From positions 35,650,268-35,714,267 of the forward strand of contig JACSVZ010000009.1 of assembly GCA_014706295.1 (NCBI GenBank): DNA of 64,000 nt, written 5' to 3'. The translations under genes and the position numbers were made by a program. The DNA comes from Lycocorax pyrrhopterus obiensis (taxonomy: Eukaryota > Chordata > Aves > Passeriformes > Paradisaeidae). Each line of letters begins with the position of its first letter. Positions within the stretch are counted from its first letter, which is position 1. A model generated the notes under the pieces. That model ran no database searches. It had not been told where the DNA came from and saw only the letters and a list, made by a program, of their open reading frames with translations. Below are positions 1 through 13,534 of the stretch, piece after piece.

Positions 1-3000
1 ACGATGGAAATATCAGGCTCAAACTGGGTTACTTGCTAGCTGAGAACCAAAATGTCTTGAAAGTCTTGAGTCAAAAATAGTTTTTTTCTTTCTTTTTCAC
101 ACTTCCCAGGCAAGCACAGAAAATAAAATGGACTGAAGCAATTTTCAAAAATAATTATAAAACAGCTTGCTTCTGGGTTACGACCCGCATATGCCAAGCT
201 GTAGCCAAGAATTTCATTTTTTTTAATTTTTTTTTTCCAAGCTTTAAAACTCTGACAACAGAATACTTTAATTGAGCCCACAGTAGTTGGTGAATCAATT
301 AATATGGGCGTGTTACTCATGTGGGTTCTTCTTTCCCTCTGTGTCTGTTTTAAGCTACAGAAAATTTATTATTATTATTCAAAGGAAAGTGTGTTTTCCA
401 TATCTTCCCCTTCTCTTTCCAGAGGGGAAGGGGGGAAGCTGTGGTACTTCCAAAAGTGATTTGTAAATATAAGTCAGGTGACAAAATCTAATGGAAATAT
501 TAATTTTTGCAATGAATGCTTCAAATTATTTTGTAAATAACGTACAATAAAAATGGATAGAGATTGAACGTTAAGGTATTTCCAATACAACTATTTTGTG
601 TTCAGTGTGAAGAAAAAAAGCAGACAGAAAAATACTCAGAATTCTAAGTCTTAGTTGCCCAATCTGTAGCTCTGTAAAATTTCTCTTACGAGTGGCATTG
701 TCATGTTTTTCTTTTCATGTGCTGAATAAGTCAGTGGAATGGGGCAGCAGAGGCAGCAGGCTGGGTTAGTGCGGTCAGCCACAAACATACCATGGATTTT
801 ATGGCATGTATTGTATGATGGAGCATTTAAAACATGCCTTTTATTCCTTTTCTACCCGCAGCACCATTTGCGTTACAATAGCGTCTTGCTTAGTAACACT
901 TGGAGAAGTTGAAGAGCTTCCTGATAACCCCTCAAGGAGCGTTATTTAGTCGCTGAGAAGGACGGGAGGTTTGCACGCTGCACTGAGGGGTTGCCTCTCC
1001 TCTTTTTGGGGGATGCTCATCGTTGTCATGGGTGACTCTTTGTTTGGGTTTGTTCTGGTAGTGACGCTACGGGAAATGCCATTCCACAGAGCTCCAAATA
1101 AGCAAGAGAAGGAAATAAATTATTGAGTCGTTTGGTAAAAGTATTAACAGGACAGCTTTCTACCTGTGATTTTTAGGATGATGGGATTGGTTTCCTGAAC
1201 GTGGGATTGCCAGGCTCATTTACAGATAAACTGAACCCCGTATCAAAGGTATTTTGCATGGGATATTTGTGCTTTGAGGAGACGGCTATCCTGGAGAACT
1301 AATCTGCACAGCTCCTACTTATAGTTGGTCATGCTCAACGTCTTATAAGACCGTGATGTGGCCTAATATTTGGGGTGGTTTCCTCTCCTGTGGTAAATAT
1401 ATGTGGTTTGTGTGTAAAAGTAGCTGACAAATACAAGCTTGCAATGGGCCTGCAACAAAAAGGGTGAGGTTATATATGACTGTACACTGCATAACATTCT
1501 GCAGGGTGCCATGGGATGAGAAGTTGCTGCACCAGGGAATTTGGCTTTATCATGGTATTTGTGGTGTTCTCTGTGTTGAGAACTGGGGAAACCATAAAAG
1601 CTGCTGTAGGGGCAGCTGTTGTGGGTAGCAAACGATTTTTTGGTTGGAGGAGATTTTGGTAATGCATGTAGGTGTTGAACTCCATCGGTTAAGTGTGGTT
1701 GGAGCCGAACCGGAAAACACTCAAATGTGAAAAATCTGGCGGGGGGGGAAAAAGGAAAAGGAGAAAATATAAATTCTAACTTTTGTGATAATTGGAAACT
1801 TTTACGAGGAAAGTTGTGTTCTTATATAGATTGTCTTATTTTGCTTACGTATTTCCTAGAAATACATTACTGCTGAAAATATAACACTGTTATTAAGAAA
1901 TTTTCAAGTTGCTCATAGCACCCTTTTTTATGGATTTAATATTCCTGCATTTTTTTCCTCCTATTTTTTTTTTTTTTTTTGGTGTATGTGTGTTATTGTG
2001 TAAAAATTCAGTGGAATTGCTTGCATGAGCAAGAAATCAGAGTCCTGGAAAGCATCTTCCCTTAATACATTCTTGGGGCATTTTGGTGTTGATTCAGTTA
2101 CTTAATCACTGTTATTTAGTGCCGCTTGAGAGTATGCTGAGTGTCAGAGTGACTCTCAGAAGGCTGTTGGGTCTCCAGGAGACTTGTGCTCTTGGAGATT
2201 GAGTACTAGAAGCTGGGTGAGGTGTCTTAAAGCATTTAAGAAGCATTAGATGCCTGTATTTAGGGAAATAATTAATTGTACTTGACTACACCATTGGCTT
2301 ATTCACTTTAAAAAAATAAAATCCCATCATATGTAAGTGCATAAGGATATTGCATAGATATTTGGTGGGAAAGCCTTTTCGTAAAAAGGAGCTTTAAGAA
2401 ATAGTGATATAGAAAAGTGCCACAAACTGCTGTCCTGAAGTAACACATGCTATATATGCAAATGTAAAGAGAGCAACATTGCTTTCACCTTCTCTTCCAA
2501 GCCCTAATTTACGCTTTAGATTTATTATTTTGGGGATTATTAAACATATTAATTTAAACACTTGGAGAGGTAGTCACACTGTATTTAATTTCAAAGTTGT
2601 GCATGATACCAGAGTCCTAAAAGTGAGAATGCAGCACAGCTCTCACTTGGGTTTTCAGCTCTCATCCGAATGTTAACACCATTCAGCCTGTACCACGCCT
2701 GTTGTCAGTACAAGTAACAGGGATTGTTCAGATCTCTCGAGATCAAAGGTCCCATTTCCCAACTCTACTGTAACAATCCGAGCCTAATCAAAGCCCTTCA
2801 CATGGACAAACACCTCGGGGTGAGTCGGGAGAGTGATGCCTTTTGAAATCATCCTATGAATCCATGGCTCTAATTTCAACACATTGTCTCTTCTTTGTGT
2901 AATTACTATTATTATTTATACAACGTAGCACGGTCAAATTTTGAAATAATCTGGATATGGAGAGCTGAACATAGTGGAATGACCATTTATAAAATGACCA

Positions 3001-5224
3001 TTTTATACTATTTTTTCCCTTCTACTTCAGAGTCAGTGTCCAGTTGTGCTAGTTTATATTCTTTTTCTGTGTCCTTGTTGCACACTTTTTCCCCTATTAC
3101 CAGCTGACATAACGTGGGAGACTTGGCTCATCCACGGCTTGCACCCTGGGCTGACACTGGGACACATATGGGTAGGAGATATTTCGGGGTGACAGTAGCC
3201 TGGGGTTAGGTTATGCCAAAATCCTGACATAAACCTCAGCAGAATCTAAGTATGGCATTCGTCACCTCTCCCTGCTAAATAAAGGTGATAATAAAAGGCA
3301 TCTTTAACCTGAATTTTGCAGGTTTGCAATGATGTTACCAGAATTTGCCATAGTTGTGTTCATCACACTTTTAAATCCCATGATTTATAAAGACTGGATT
3401 GGGTAGGCTATTATAAAGTGGAGAGAAAAAAAATTCTCTTGCAAGAGAATAAGATGGAGTGCTTTGCTGGATCTGGACTTCTTGTAGTACACCAGAGTGA
3501 TCTCCTTTTTTTGCTTTCTTTTTTACTTTTTTCTTTTTTTCTCCTTTTTCTTTTTTTTTTTTCCTTTTCCCGGTGTAATCAGATAATTAAAAAACAAACA
3601 GGGATTTCAAAACACATTCCCACCAACCAACATTATGTGCTTATGATGCAGAAGATTGAGAATGACTTAATTAAGTAGATAGCAGCAGTGAAGAGAAGAT
3701 GGATGGGAGGAGGAGGAGATTATTTGCTCTTGGTGGAACTTCCTTTGGCTGGCGTCGGGTGCCTTTCTAGAGACAGCTCTTTGATGGAAAAGGAACATCC
3801 AGGAGGAAAATGGCAAGAAGATTATATCACTGCGGAGCTGAAAGCTGTTCCTTGCTGTGAGAAAAGTTAGCTGCTTGCTCAGTGTTTTGTTCAAGGATAA
3901 TGTTGACATCAGCTGAGGAGACGGGATAACGAGTTTCAAATAAAGAGGAAACCAGTACACAACATCTGAATAAATTTAGGTGGAGCTGCATGATGCCAGA
4001 TTCGAGATCTGTATGGGTGGGGTGGGATGGAATTGATCCTATCTAGAAAACAAGGTACACTTGGGAGGGGAAAGTGGAGTTGTAAAGCTGTGAGGACATC
4101 TGGGCTGAAGGGTGATAACAAAAAGACACCCAGCCAGCTAAAAGAGCAAAACCCAGGGCTTCTGGTGTCATCAGCTGAATTTGAGGAAAGAAACTTTTGT
4201 TCTTCTGTGCTTAGTGCTTTGCATATATGAAGATGCAACAGCAACTTAGAGATACGTATTTTTCAATCAGACCCACATGATAAAGCATCCAAACATAATG
4301 CAAATAATTGCAAACTGATGTATCCAGCATTTTTTTTTTTAAAAAAAGAATAAATAATTTAGCTTTACACATGGGCAATCCTTGCTAAAAATTGCAAATC
4401 AGAAGTCTTCTGTTTGAATGTATTTTATTTTGTTAATGGATTCGCTCATATGAAAGGCATCTAATTGTATAATGTATTATTAGTCATTTTCTTTGGCATG
4501 CTATTAACTTTAAATAATTCTAATATTTAACATTTTATAACATGCACAACAAAGTTCTATCTCCAGCAGAGGGAAAAAACATCCATTAATAATAAAATTT
4601 TCATAGCTCTTTCTACTGTGTATGTTGTGATACATTTTTGAGCAGAAACATTGAAAATTGAAGTGTAAAGCAACAAAGCCTGTTAGCATTTAAAGAATAT
4701 ACGTGGTAGTATGCCGTGGTCCTGTAAATACAAGGGCTGGGATATAATTCAGTACAATTAAGTTATTTTAAGATTGAGTCAGATATAAAGTGTGATAGGA
4801 TATAACTAAGTGCATCTACTCAATGTCTGCTCAGCGATGGCTGGGCTGGAGTGGATAAAATGGTGATTAATGCCCGCTAATGGAAGTGATCTCCACCACA
4901 AGTTGTGAGCACTGGGGTTGTGGCTGGCTACGAAAACCACACACAGCAACACTGATAATCTCCAGTAAATCCCCAAGTTTTCCTGTGCTGGAAATAAGAT
5001 GACAGGTCACATTAGAAATTTTCTCCTTATGGTGTATTTATTTTTTTTTTCCCTTTTGTTTTAGTAGGTCAGATCTTGTTCCCGTGTGTTGTGGAAGTAT
5101 TATGGGAATGAGCAGTGTCTAAGCTGCTTAACAAATGCACACTTTCCCCACACCAATCTGTTTTCTGGGGACAGCCAGGCTAGTGCTGTACAGCATCCTC
5201 TCGGTTGGGTGCTATTAATGTTAA
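1..5224. other. Intronic sequence without recognised genes
   Basis: AT-rich non-coding sequence. It holds a 17-base T run at 1964-1980 and a pyrimidine-rich stretch at about 3497-3572. The short open frames have no recognisable motifs and I see nothing else to annotate. Confidence 0.6.
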
Positions 5225-5440
5225 TAAAATGCACTTAGCACTTAACATCTCGGGATCTCAAAAGAGCTTGCAAAGCAGCATCATTATCTTTACATTATGG
5301 GTACGGAAAATGAAGGATAGGGAGAGTAAAAGATTTGCCCAAGTTTCCATGGTAAATCAGTGACAGAGCCAGGAGCAGAGCCAAAATCTGCTGATTTATA
5401 GTCAGTCTCCTATGTAGTGTGCCGTGCCATTTCACCAAAC
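5225..5440 (+). repeat. MIR / CORE-SINE fragment
   Basis: The segment follows the amniote MIR layout in order: a 'cacttaacatctcgggatctcaaa' type start, 'cattatctttacattatggg', a degenerate 'aaatgaaggatagggagagt' in place of the 'aaactgaggcacagagag' block, then 'ttgcccaag', 'cagagccaggagcagagcc' and a cytosine-rich end. It is diverged, as expected for an old SINE. Confidence 0.65.
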
Positions 5441-5864
5441 TCCATTTGCCAAGTCCCTACTGTGTACAGAGACTGCGGATAAGGCTGCAGTCACCCTCTG
5501 AAATGTGGATTTGGGGCTCTGGATAATGCAAAGCCAAATTAGGTCTTCAAATGCGGGTCTCCCCTGTGATGCTTCTCCAAGTGCAGTGCCACCTGTGCCA
5601 CAGACAGCAGGGCAAAGATGCATGAATAATTGAAATTCCTTTGTGCTGGGGCTGCAGAGTAAAGGGACCCAGTCCTTGAGGACCCCCAGGTATGTTTTAC
5701 ATGGGAATGAGGTCCTGGTTTGCATTCCTGTGGTTGCAGGGATGTGTTGCCACGCACCGTGTTTGGCATGACTAAGCCTCATGGAGCTGTGTGCATTTTG
5801 TGAGTATTTTGCAGTCAGTTTTGGAAATGACTCCATCCAGATAATATATGAGCAGATATGTATG
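5441..5864. other. Intronic gap between two MIR-like fragments
   Basis: Unique-looking, moderately GC-rich sequence. Open frames here on the minus strand (up to 134 codons, 5432-5836) run into the neighbouring MIR copy and show no protein motif. Confidence 0.5.
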
Positions 5865-6065
5865 TTGAAGGGCTTGTGCTAACATCTCTGTGAGATACCA
5901 AAATATTGCTAGCTATGTTTGGTAAGTAGGAAAACGAGGAGCTGAGTAACATGCCTGCAGAAGTTTGTGATGATTCAGGGATGCAAACCGAGTCTCCTTG
6001 TTTCAAACCCTCAAGCCCTAGCCCCAGGGTCACCCTCCTTTTCACCTCCCTTAGGAGGCACAATG
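5865..6065 (+). repeat. Second MIR-like fragment
   Basis: The order 'ctctgtgagataccaaaat', 'aggaaaacgaggagctgagtaac', 'gatgcaaaccgagtctcc' mirrors the MIR core ('ctgtgaggtagg', 'aggaaactgaggcacagag', 'ggattcgaacccaggtct'). It has the same orientation as the copy ending 425 bp upstream but is more diverged. Confidence 0.5.
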
Positions 6066-6699
6066 TGGATCAAAAGCTGAAAAGAACCAGCTGTCTTCCT
6101 GCCAGCCTGGATCACAGGAATGAGCAGGCAGCCAAGGGATGGGTTTGGTCATTGTGCTCAGCCCTCGTAGGTGAGAATCCTTCTTCCAGTAGTGGAACAG
6201 CCCCACAATTCCCCCTCACACTTTTATGCCTCTGTTTACAGTAATTGTATCTGTTGTAAATTATAATGTCAGGGGTTCATTTCTTCAGTGTGTTTGCATG
6301 TGTACCTGTGTTTGAAGGGATTGCCCTCGAAGAGCAGAGGTGTGCAGTAAACAAGGGAACAAGGAATTATTAATGCTAGAGGAAGAGGAAAATGCAATCC
6401 CAGCTCTCTGATCGCCTTCCTGGGATTCCTGCAGGGACACATCCTGCTTGCTGAGAAGCTCTGGCTGAGATGGAGTCCTCTAATTTTCAGATTAAACATA
6501 ATCCCAGGCACTGAGTTACCTACAAGGGGGTCTTTTCCCTCTGCTGAGCCCCCGTGCTGGCCTGCACTGGTCAGTCCTACCCACACTACAGGCAAGCATT
6601 TAGCCTTCACTTTCCTTCTTCCTGCTGGCTCACTGCTTTTATCCACCTCTGATCCACTGTGGCCAAGTCTGAATCTACTGGGGTGCTTCCTGCAGTTAC
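6066..6699. other. Intronic sequence without recognised genes
   Basis: No repeat, RNA or exon signature was recognised. A 125-codon minus-strand frame (6269-6646) has no recognisable domain. Confidence 0.5.
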
Positions 6700-6772
6700 C
6701 ATAGGATCATGGAATATCCTGAGTTGGAAGGGACCCACAAGAATCATCGAGTCCAACTTCTGGCCCTGCAGT
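6700..6772 (-). mobile_element. CR1 LINE 3' tail, minus strand
   Basis: Reading on +, 'ataggatcatggaat', 'gagttggaagggacc' and 'atcatcgagtccaac' are the reverse complement of the CR1 3' terminus, so the element points to the minus strand. Only about 70 bp of the 3' end remains, as is usual for 5'-truncated CR1 copies. Confidence 0.85.
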
Positions 6773-9700
6773 TCACTGCCAAGGTGCTGCAATTCAGGCA
6801 CCTACTTAATTTCTTCCCACTACTTTACCGAGGATTTGGGGTCTTGCCTGGGTAGATGAGGCCACACCATGCCGTGATTTGATAGCAATACGTGTTGATG
6901 GCTGTTTGTTCTCTAAGAGGCATTCTGGCTGCAGGCTTGGTGAATAGGTGCGTGTGTGTCTGAACTCAGCTTGGCTGTTCACAGCTCCACAAATGTGAGT
7001 GTGTCTGCATACAGCTTGCTGGGTTTGGGTTGTTTTTTTCCCACCCTGTGTGTAAATAGGCCCTAAAACTCCGAGTTATTCTTTCTCTCTCATCCTGGTG
7101 AGTGATATCAGAGTGCTTTCAAAGACTTCAGGTTTGCAGTGAAGCTCGTACTACTGTGTGATTTTGCGTGTCTGTGCTGTTGAAAATGAAGAATTTAGGT
7201 TGGGCTCTGTAGGAAAAAAGCTAATGCAAGGTGGACAACTTTATTATAAACCCCTATGCATTTCAAAGTCTCAGTTGGAAGAGAAAGCAAGATAGCAAGA
7301 ACCACAAACACGGGTTGGATTATTTCTTGTTAAGCAAATGTAATACTGTGAAAGATTGACAGCACGGGAAACTGGAGTCCTCCATTTATCCACACTTCAT
7401 TCCTAATATCTGGCTTCAACAGCAGATTGTAACCATAGAAAGGCTATAGACTCTGGGTGAAATGGCACTCCCTTTTGGATCCAGTTTTATAAAAGAAAAC
7501 AATTATTCACAGAATGTGTGTCTTTATTCTTTATTGCACATTTCAAAGTCCCCATGAATACTCATTTGCATGTGACAGCTAATGCTGCATCTTGTATTGG
7601 CCAGTAAGAGGCATGATTGCACTAAATTGGAAGCAGCAGGCACAGGTTTTCTTTTAAGAATGGGGGTGGGGGTAGCCATCCACTCATACTGTTCTCAAGT
7701 CTTCAGTCAAAACGGTTTTAGAACAGTTGCAAGTCTAGTTACTGGGATAATAAATCCCAAATTAACTGAATATGCAGATTTCACTTCCATTAGGTTACAC
7801 TCTTTATCTTTTGTTAACAACCCCAACTTTTTAAAGCAGTTGAGAAGTGGGGAATTGAAAATACCGAACTGGTACTTCAGGAGTGAGAAAGGAGGACAGA
7901 AACATGCCCCAAAACTGTTGTTGTTATTATTTCTTTTTCCCCCCTCTTTCTTTTTTTTTTTTTAGATAAACCCAGATAAATACAATTATTCACCCTGCAT
8001 AATTTTTTCCAAATGATCCTGTTATGTGACTGACACACAGGATAGCAGAACCCCAGCAATGCAGAGAGGCTGCTGCCAGCATTGCTTACAACAAAATTTC
8101 ATGTACACAGCAGCCGCAGAAAACATTTATTTGGTAGCACATTTCTTTTTCCTTTAGAAATGCATGCAGCTTCAACTCACGGGCACGGGGAGATAGTGAG
8201 ATAAATACTCCTATGGCTCCTGTGTAATCTCTTTGAAAATTATCTGGCATATAATGGGGACAAAAGCAGCTCCTTGAAAACTACCCGAAACTCACTCTTT
8301 TCTTAAATGTAATCTCCCAGCATAATCAGAGAGCAGAGCAAATAGCTGCTTATAGGAGCGAGGAGATTAAGGAAAACACCTTGAAAAGGTTTAGTACAGA
8401 AAACAGTGTATTGTGACCATTCCTTTCCAAAAAGTTAAAATTGAAAGTTGCTTTTTTCTTTTTTTTTTTATTCCCCTCCTGTTTCCCGACAGCTCAAGGC
8501 TGTCACGCTTTTCGTTAGAAAGCCCTAAAATGCCACAGGAATTGTAGCTAGAACATCAGAAAGTTATCATGCATGCAGTTTAACAATGAGATTACCTACA
8601 GTACTTTATTTTTCCCAGCAAGAAAACTACGTAAAATCATTGCATTCCAAGTAACAGACAGGACTTACTTTGTAAGATGGATTTCAAAAGATCTGGAGGC
8701 TTCTGTTCCTTATAAAACTATGCCAAAGACTATTTAAGTGGCCAGTAATATAAACATTATGCTACTAACACTGAACAGTTTATCACATAAATATAATTGT
8801 CTTCTTTTAGAAGAATAATAAAAGCCGAATCCATATGTTACACATTATTTAAAATTGTTTTCTGCAAGATGTATTAATCCCAGCGAAGAAGCAATTCTTC
8901 TGCTATAGAAGTAGAACAGCAGTTTTATTTTATTACATTGTCATTGTTTAATTTGTTTGTTCCCGGTAGTAGTTTCACAGATTTTTATGAACTGTTACTT
9001 TTATGGAAAGTCAAGTTACAAATGATGGACGCTGTTTGCTTGCAGGAACAGAAAGGTCATGAAGGTAGATAATGTATTTATTTATTTACTTACTGTACTC
9101 CACCTTTTTTTTTTTTTTTAATCCCTCAATTCTTAGCAGAAGCTAAAATAACTTGTGGTTTTTAGACCCAGGAGGCACATATTTTGATATTGCTCCTCAG
9201 AAACACTGTTAGCTCTGCAGTCTATTCAAATTTGGGAGTAGAATTTAAAGCTCGGATAAACAACGTTTGGTAGCAATGGCTGTGCAGAGCTTACAGTTTA
9301 TCTTTAGAGAAATGTGATCTTGCAGCTAAATGTCATTTTGCCTGATTTGTTTTTATGAATTTGAGCCGAACACTGGAGCAAAAACTTGTTTGCTAAAAAA
9401 CCAAGTTCCACTCAAGGCTAAATTATTTTCCATTGATTAAAAAATAACTATTTTTTTTCTAGGTAGTGTAAGGCTTAATTTAGAATTCTTCTGTTCTAGA
9501 ATTTAAAATTATTAACTTTCATGTGCAAACCTGAACTCTAGATTACTCCGTGTAGCCTAATGACAAGATGAGACTTTAAATAACTTTGAGACAAAAAGCA
9601 GCTCTTGAAAATTGACTGTTTAAATGCAATGTGGAAAAAGGGCTTAAGCTGCTGAAATATTTTGGGCATATTCACATCTGTAAATGAGGCTGAAATATCT

Positions 9701-12700
9701 GGCCTATTTAGACAGGAACAAGTCTAAAATATTTTCCTTTAAAAAAATTAATTATATCAGCCTCACCAATAAAACAGTCTTTGTAAGACACCTAACAAAG
9801 TAAATGTAAGAGAAAATACATAATGCCAAATGTTTGAAATATTACAATTATAATACAAATCAAAATCAAAGTAGAAGAAAAATACTAAAAATAATTAATA
9901 TGCATTTTTTTTTCATGGTTAACTCATTGTTATCAAATATGCAAAATACAAGAGAGGCTTTTTGACCTCAGAAACTTAATGATTGGTTGTAAGAACTGAA
10001 AGAAATTTCTCTGTGCTAGAAAATGCACACTGTCTGCCTGCTTTTAACCAGAGTCTTCCTCAGCTGGAATACCACCAAGTTCCTTATTTGCTGTCCATAT
10101 CCCAGTAGGAAGTACAGTGCCATGGCTTGTTCGAATCATGGTCAGATCCTACCAACAGTTATTCTCAGAATTTTATTTCATTTTTTTTAATGGGTTGTGG
10201 TTTGAACACTGCTTTTGACTGAAGTTAGTCACCAGCAAAGCTCAGTCTCGTGTTTGCTTTGTGCTACATCACTTTTAAATAGTCCAGTTTTGATTTAAAT
10301 ATTTTACCCATGGAAAACAAATAACCAAATCCCAGTTTTTTTCCTTTTTTCCTCTGTTAATCTTGGTATACTTTCTTCGAGCTGCATAATGTGATATGCA
10401 TTAATACATATATATTTGTCTAGACAAACAAATCTGTGTTTAAATAGACGCTAACTCTGGATATTGGAGCTTAACGTTGTCTCTCATCGTGGGCTCTGGT
10501 GTCAGTTCTTCTCTTTGTGCCTCCATTTCTCGCTGCACCTTTTGTCTGCATTAACTGCTTCTATCATAAACTTTTTCCTCACCCTCACTACGGGCTTTTA
10601 CAATGCCTGACACAATGGGGCATGGATCTGATTAGGGCATCTTGTCACTCCTGTGGTTATAACAATCCAGATGGTGATACCACCACCGATAGTATAATAA
10701 TAGTAATAATAATAAATTACCACCACCAACAGAAACCGATAATAATTATCATTATGCTATTTTTTACTATGACCGTTCACAGCCCTGGCTGTAAAATCTT
10801 CCCATTCCAAACTCTATAAAAACTCCGTAAAAGTTTTAATCAAGGAAGTTTTAAGGATGTATTTACTTATTTAGATTTTTCATATTAAGAAAAAAAATCG
10901 CGTTTGTCGGCTGCAGTTTTAGAACTAACAATATGAGTTTCAACATGGCCATGAAAAATCTAACTCATTGTTTCACATTATCATATATATTGGCCTAGAC
11001 ATATATGTGTGAGGTTTCTTGTTTGTTTTGGTTTTTTTGCTGTCAAGGAAATTACAGCAACACATTTTTATTTCCTTTGTCTGTGTGACAGAGTGGGATA
11101 CACTCGGGTCAAATGTTGAACTCCATTTTATATTAAAGATACATTTTAGATTAGGGCATACTTTTTGCATATGTAAGCAAGATTATTAGGAGGTGTTCTG
11201 GTCGCTCTGCAGCCTGAGAATAGTTTTGACACTTCATTAGAGAGTATCTGGGATATTTTTAACCCAGATTGGTTCAGTGACCCAGTTTCTGGCTCGTGTA
11301 GGTGCAATTCAGGGGACAGTGACGCACAGCCTGGCGAGTCAAAACAAGTGGGTAGGGCTGGGCAAGGGCTTTTTTAACAGGCATTGAGCACCATCGGCAG
11401 CAACTTGTCCATCCACGTGCTGAAACCACCCAAACAACTGCCCGAGACTGTCAAATGGAATCGTCTCCTTGTTAACCATCCTGTTCCTGAGGAATAAATA
11501 GACCTTACATGGGAACTGGGAAGGAAACCACAGTGGTGGAGGAGCACAGGCAGAAAACAATATGGGCTGGAGGCGGAAAGGGTCTGTGTGGAGGGACTTT
11601 CCATCAATAGGTGTAGGAAAACCATTTTTGGGATGAGAAAGCAGGAAGGCGCTGCCCGGTTGGGTACTCCATGAAGCCAGGGAGGAAGAGGAGCTGAGCA
11701 GGGCACGGGAATACCCAGAAGATTTTGTAAATAATCCCAGCTCTGCTGCTTCTGGAGAGTAAAACAGTGGGGACATTCCTCTGCTAAGCTTGTATTTCAG
11801 TCCTGTCAGCCAGGTCTCCTTGGGGAAGCCACCACGGAGCCAGGGCTCGTGTCCGGGAGCATCCCAGGAGAGCTGGGGGAGGTCGGGTTGGGGAAGAGCC
11901 AAAACTCCAGAGGAATGGTGTGACAGGAGGAACGGGAATGGGAGGGCATCACCGAGGTCACGATTTGGAAAATGAGTAAACTTGGCCCGGATTCATCTCG
12001 CGTCAAGCCCCGGCCACGGATCTCCTCCCAGCAGGCGGGTGCAGAGCAGAAGAAGCCGGGTCCAAGAGTACCCACTGGTAGAAAGGAGTGTGCTATATTT
12101 GAAACCTCTTCTGCCTCTGCCAGGTCCGCTGGTGTGCTTTGCTTAGGAAGGGAAAAAGCATATTTCACATGCACACTGTTGATTTACTCTCAGAGGGCCA
12201 GAGTTCAAATTTTATTCTAGTCAGATACCAAAACTTTGGATATTTCTCTTAATTTTGTGAACCCTTAATAGCTTTCAAAACTGAACTTATTATTTCCTAA
12301 GAACAAAGTTTCTCAGGATATTCTCTGTACCTTCTCAGGCTGGCAGGACATACCGTGAGAAATATCATTCTCGTATTAACTTGATATTTTTGCTTTAAAG
12401 CAGATTCTGTGAGTGGGAGAGGGAAGGTGGAATTTAGATACTTCAGAATTATTTGGCTCCGCATCTATTTATGCCACAAATAGATAATATTTCAGTGAAA
12501 TCACTGAGATTTGACTTTTTTGAAATGCTCTTGCCTGTCTTTATTGGCTCTATTTAGAAATAACCCACTGGCTTTAAAACAGATGTGATCCTCTGCGCTT
12601 TTGGATTCCACCTTAATGCTTCTGAGCTTCTCAAACTGCGTTAAAGTCCTTGCACAGAAGGTTCTGGATGTCACCAAAGCTGCCCAGCATCTGGCAGGAC

Positions 12701-13199
12701 CAATTCTTAGTTCATTGTGGCAGGCAACTCTACTGGCAGTGATAGTGAAGGGGTCCCTCCTCTCCTAAATCATCATATCCATAGAGGGAAAGGGTTGAGG
12801 TTGACAGATGGGATGGGAAGGGCTTCCCCACACACACCTCACAGCTCTCACACACCTACCACATCTTCTGTCATACATGTCCTTACCTAATTCCCAAAGG
12901 CAGATCCCCAGTAAAATAAAATTGCAGGAAATATTCAGTATGAAGAAAAACATCAGCAATAGTAGAAATGTGGGGATTTGGGGTTTTTTTTTGTTTGCTT
13001 TGGGTATTTTTTTTTTATTATTTTTTATGGCTTCATAAATATCTGTCCCCAAGGAAAATAATTCCCAAAGGCAAAATGGTAAGGAGGCTGATTCATTTGT
13101 CATGGTGTCAAGTTTGTTCCTGAATGGAAGGATTTCCCATGTACTTAGCAAGTGAGAGAAGTCTGATTAAGGCTAAGAATCTCCTGCTTAATTAAGCTT
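6773..13199. other. Intronic sequence, with a GC-richer stretch near 11.3-12.1 kb
   Basis: Mostly AT-rich intron with scattered T or pyrimidine tracts, for example about 7933-7964, 8453-8470 and 9103-9119. The 11290-12130 stretch is GC-richer and holds a 187-codon minus-strand frame (11339-11902) with no recognised motif. Nothing here supports a gene. Confidence 0.55.
10694..10717. repeat. Short (ATA)n microsatellite
   Basis: An imperfect run of ATA/TAA triplets, flanked by CCACCA-rich triplet sequence on both sides. Confidence 0.7.
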
Positions 13200-13290
13200 C
13201 TCTACACCCCTTGAGGGCAAGCGCTGTCTTCATTTTACATATAGGTAAACTACACCACAGAGAGGTAAGAGGCAGTTCCTTTTCCCTGAG
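13200..13290 (+). repeat. MIR-like fragment
   Basis: 'cttgagggcaagcgctgtctt', 'cattttacatataggtaaact' and 'cacagagaggtaag' resemble the MIR core around its fourth-exon-like 'ttttacagatgaggaaactgaggcacagagagg' block. Short and diverged. Confidence 0.4.
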
Positions 13291-13399
13291 CGGAGAAAGC
13301 CAGCAAAGGACAAGGCATCTCAGCAGGTTCTGGAGGAAATCCTCCCCTCCTTCAGCTTTGTGGTGTCAGTGCCTCCTAATGCACGTTAGACCTGCAAAT

Positions 13400-13534
13400 G
13401 CCCATCCCTGCAAGTGCTCAGGGCCAGCTTAGGGCAACCTGGCCTAGTGGAAGGTGTCCTGCCTGTGGCAGGCGGTGGGAGCGAGATTATTTTTAAGGTC
13501 CCTTCGAAGCCAAACCAGTCTGGAATTATGATTT
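13400..13534 (+). mobile_element. CR1 LINE 3' end, plus strand
   Basis: The blocks 'cccatccctgcaagtgctca', 'ggcaacctggcctagtggaa', 'ggtgtcctgcctg', 'aaggtcccttcgaagccaaa' and 'aattatgattt' occur in CR1 order and orientation. The copy is noticeably diverged, with a degraded tail repeat. Confidence 0.85.

Noticed and set aside
11339..11902. 187-codon minus-strand open frame
   Set aside because: No recognised domain, no convincing splice sites or promoter, and it lies in a GC-richer patch where long chance frames are expected.
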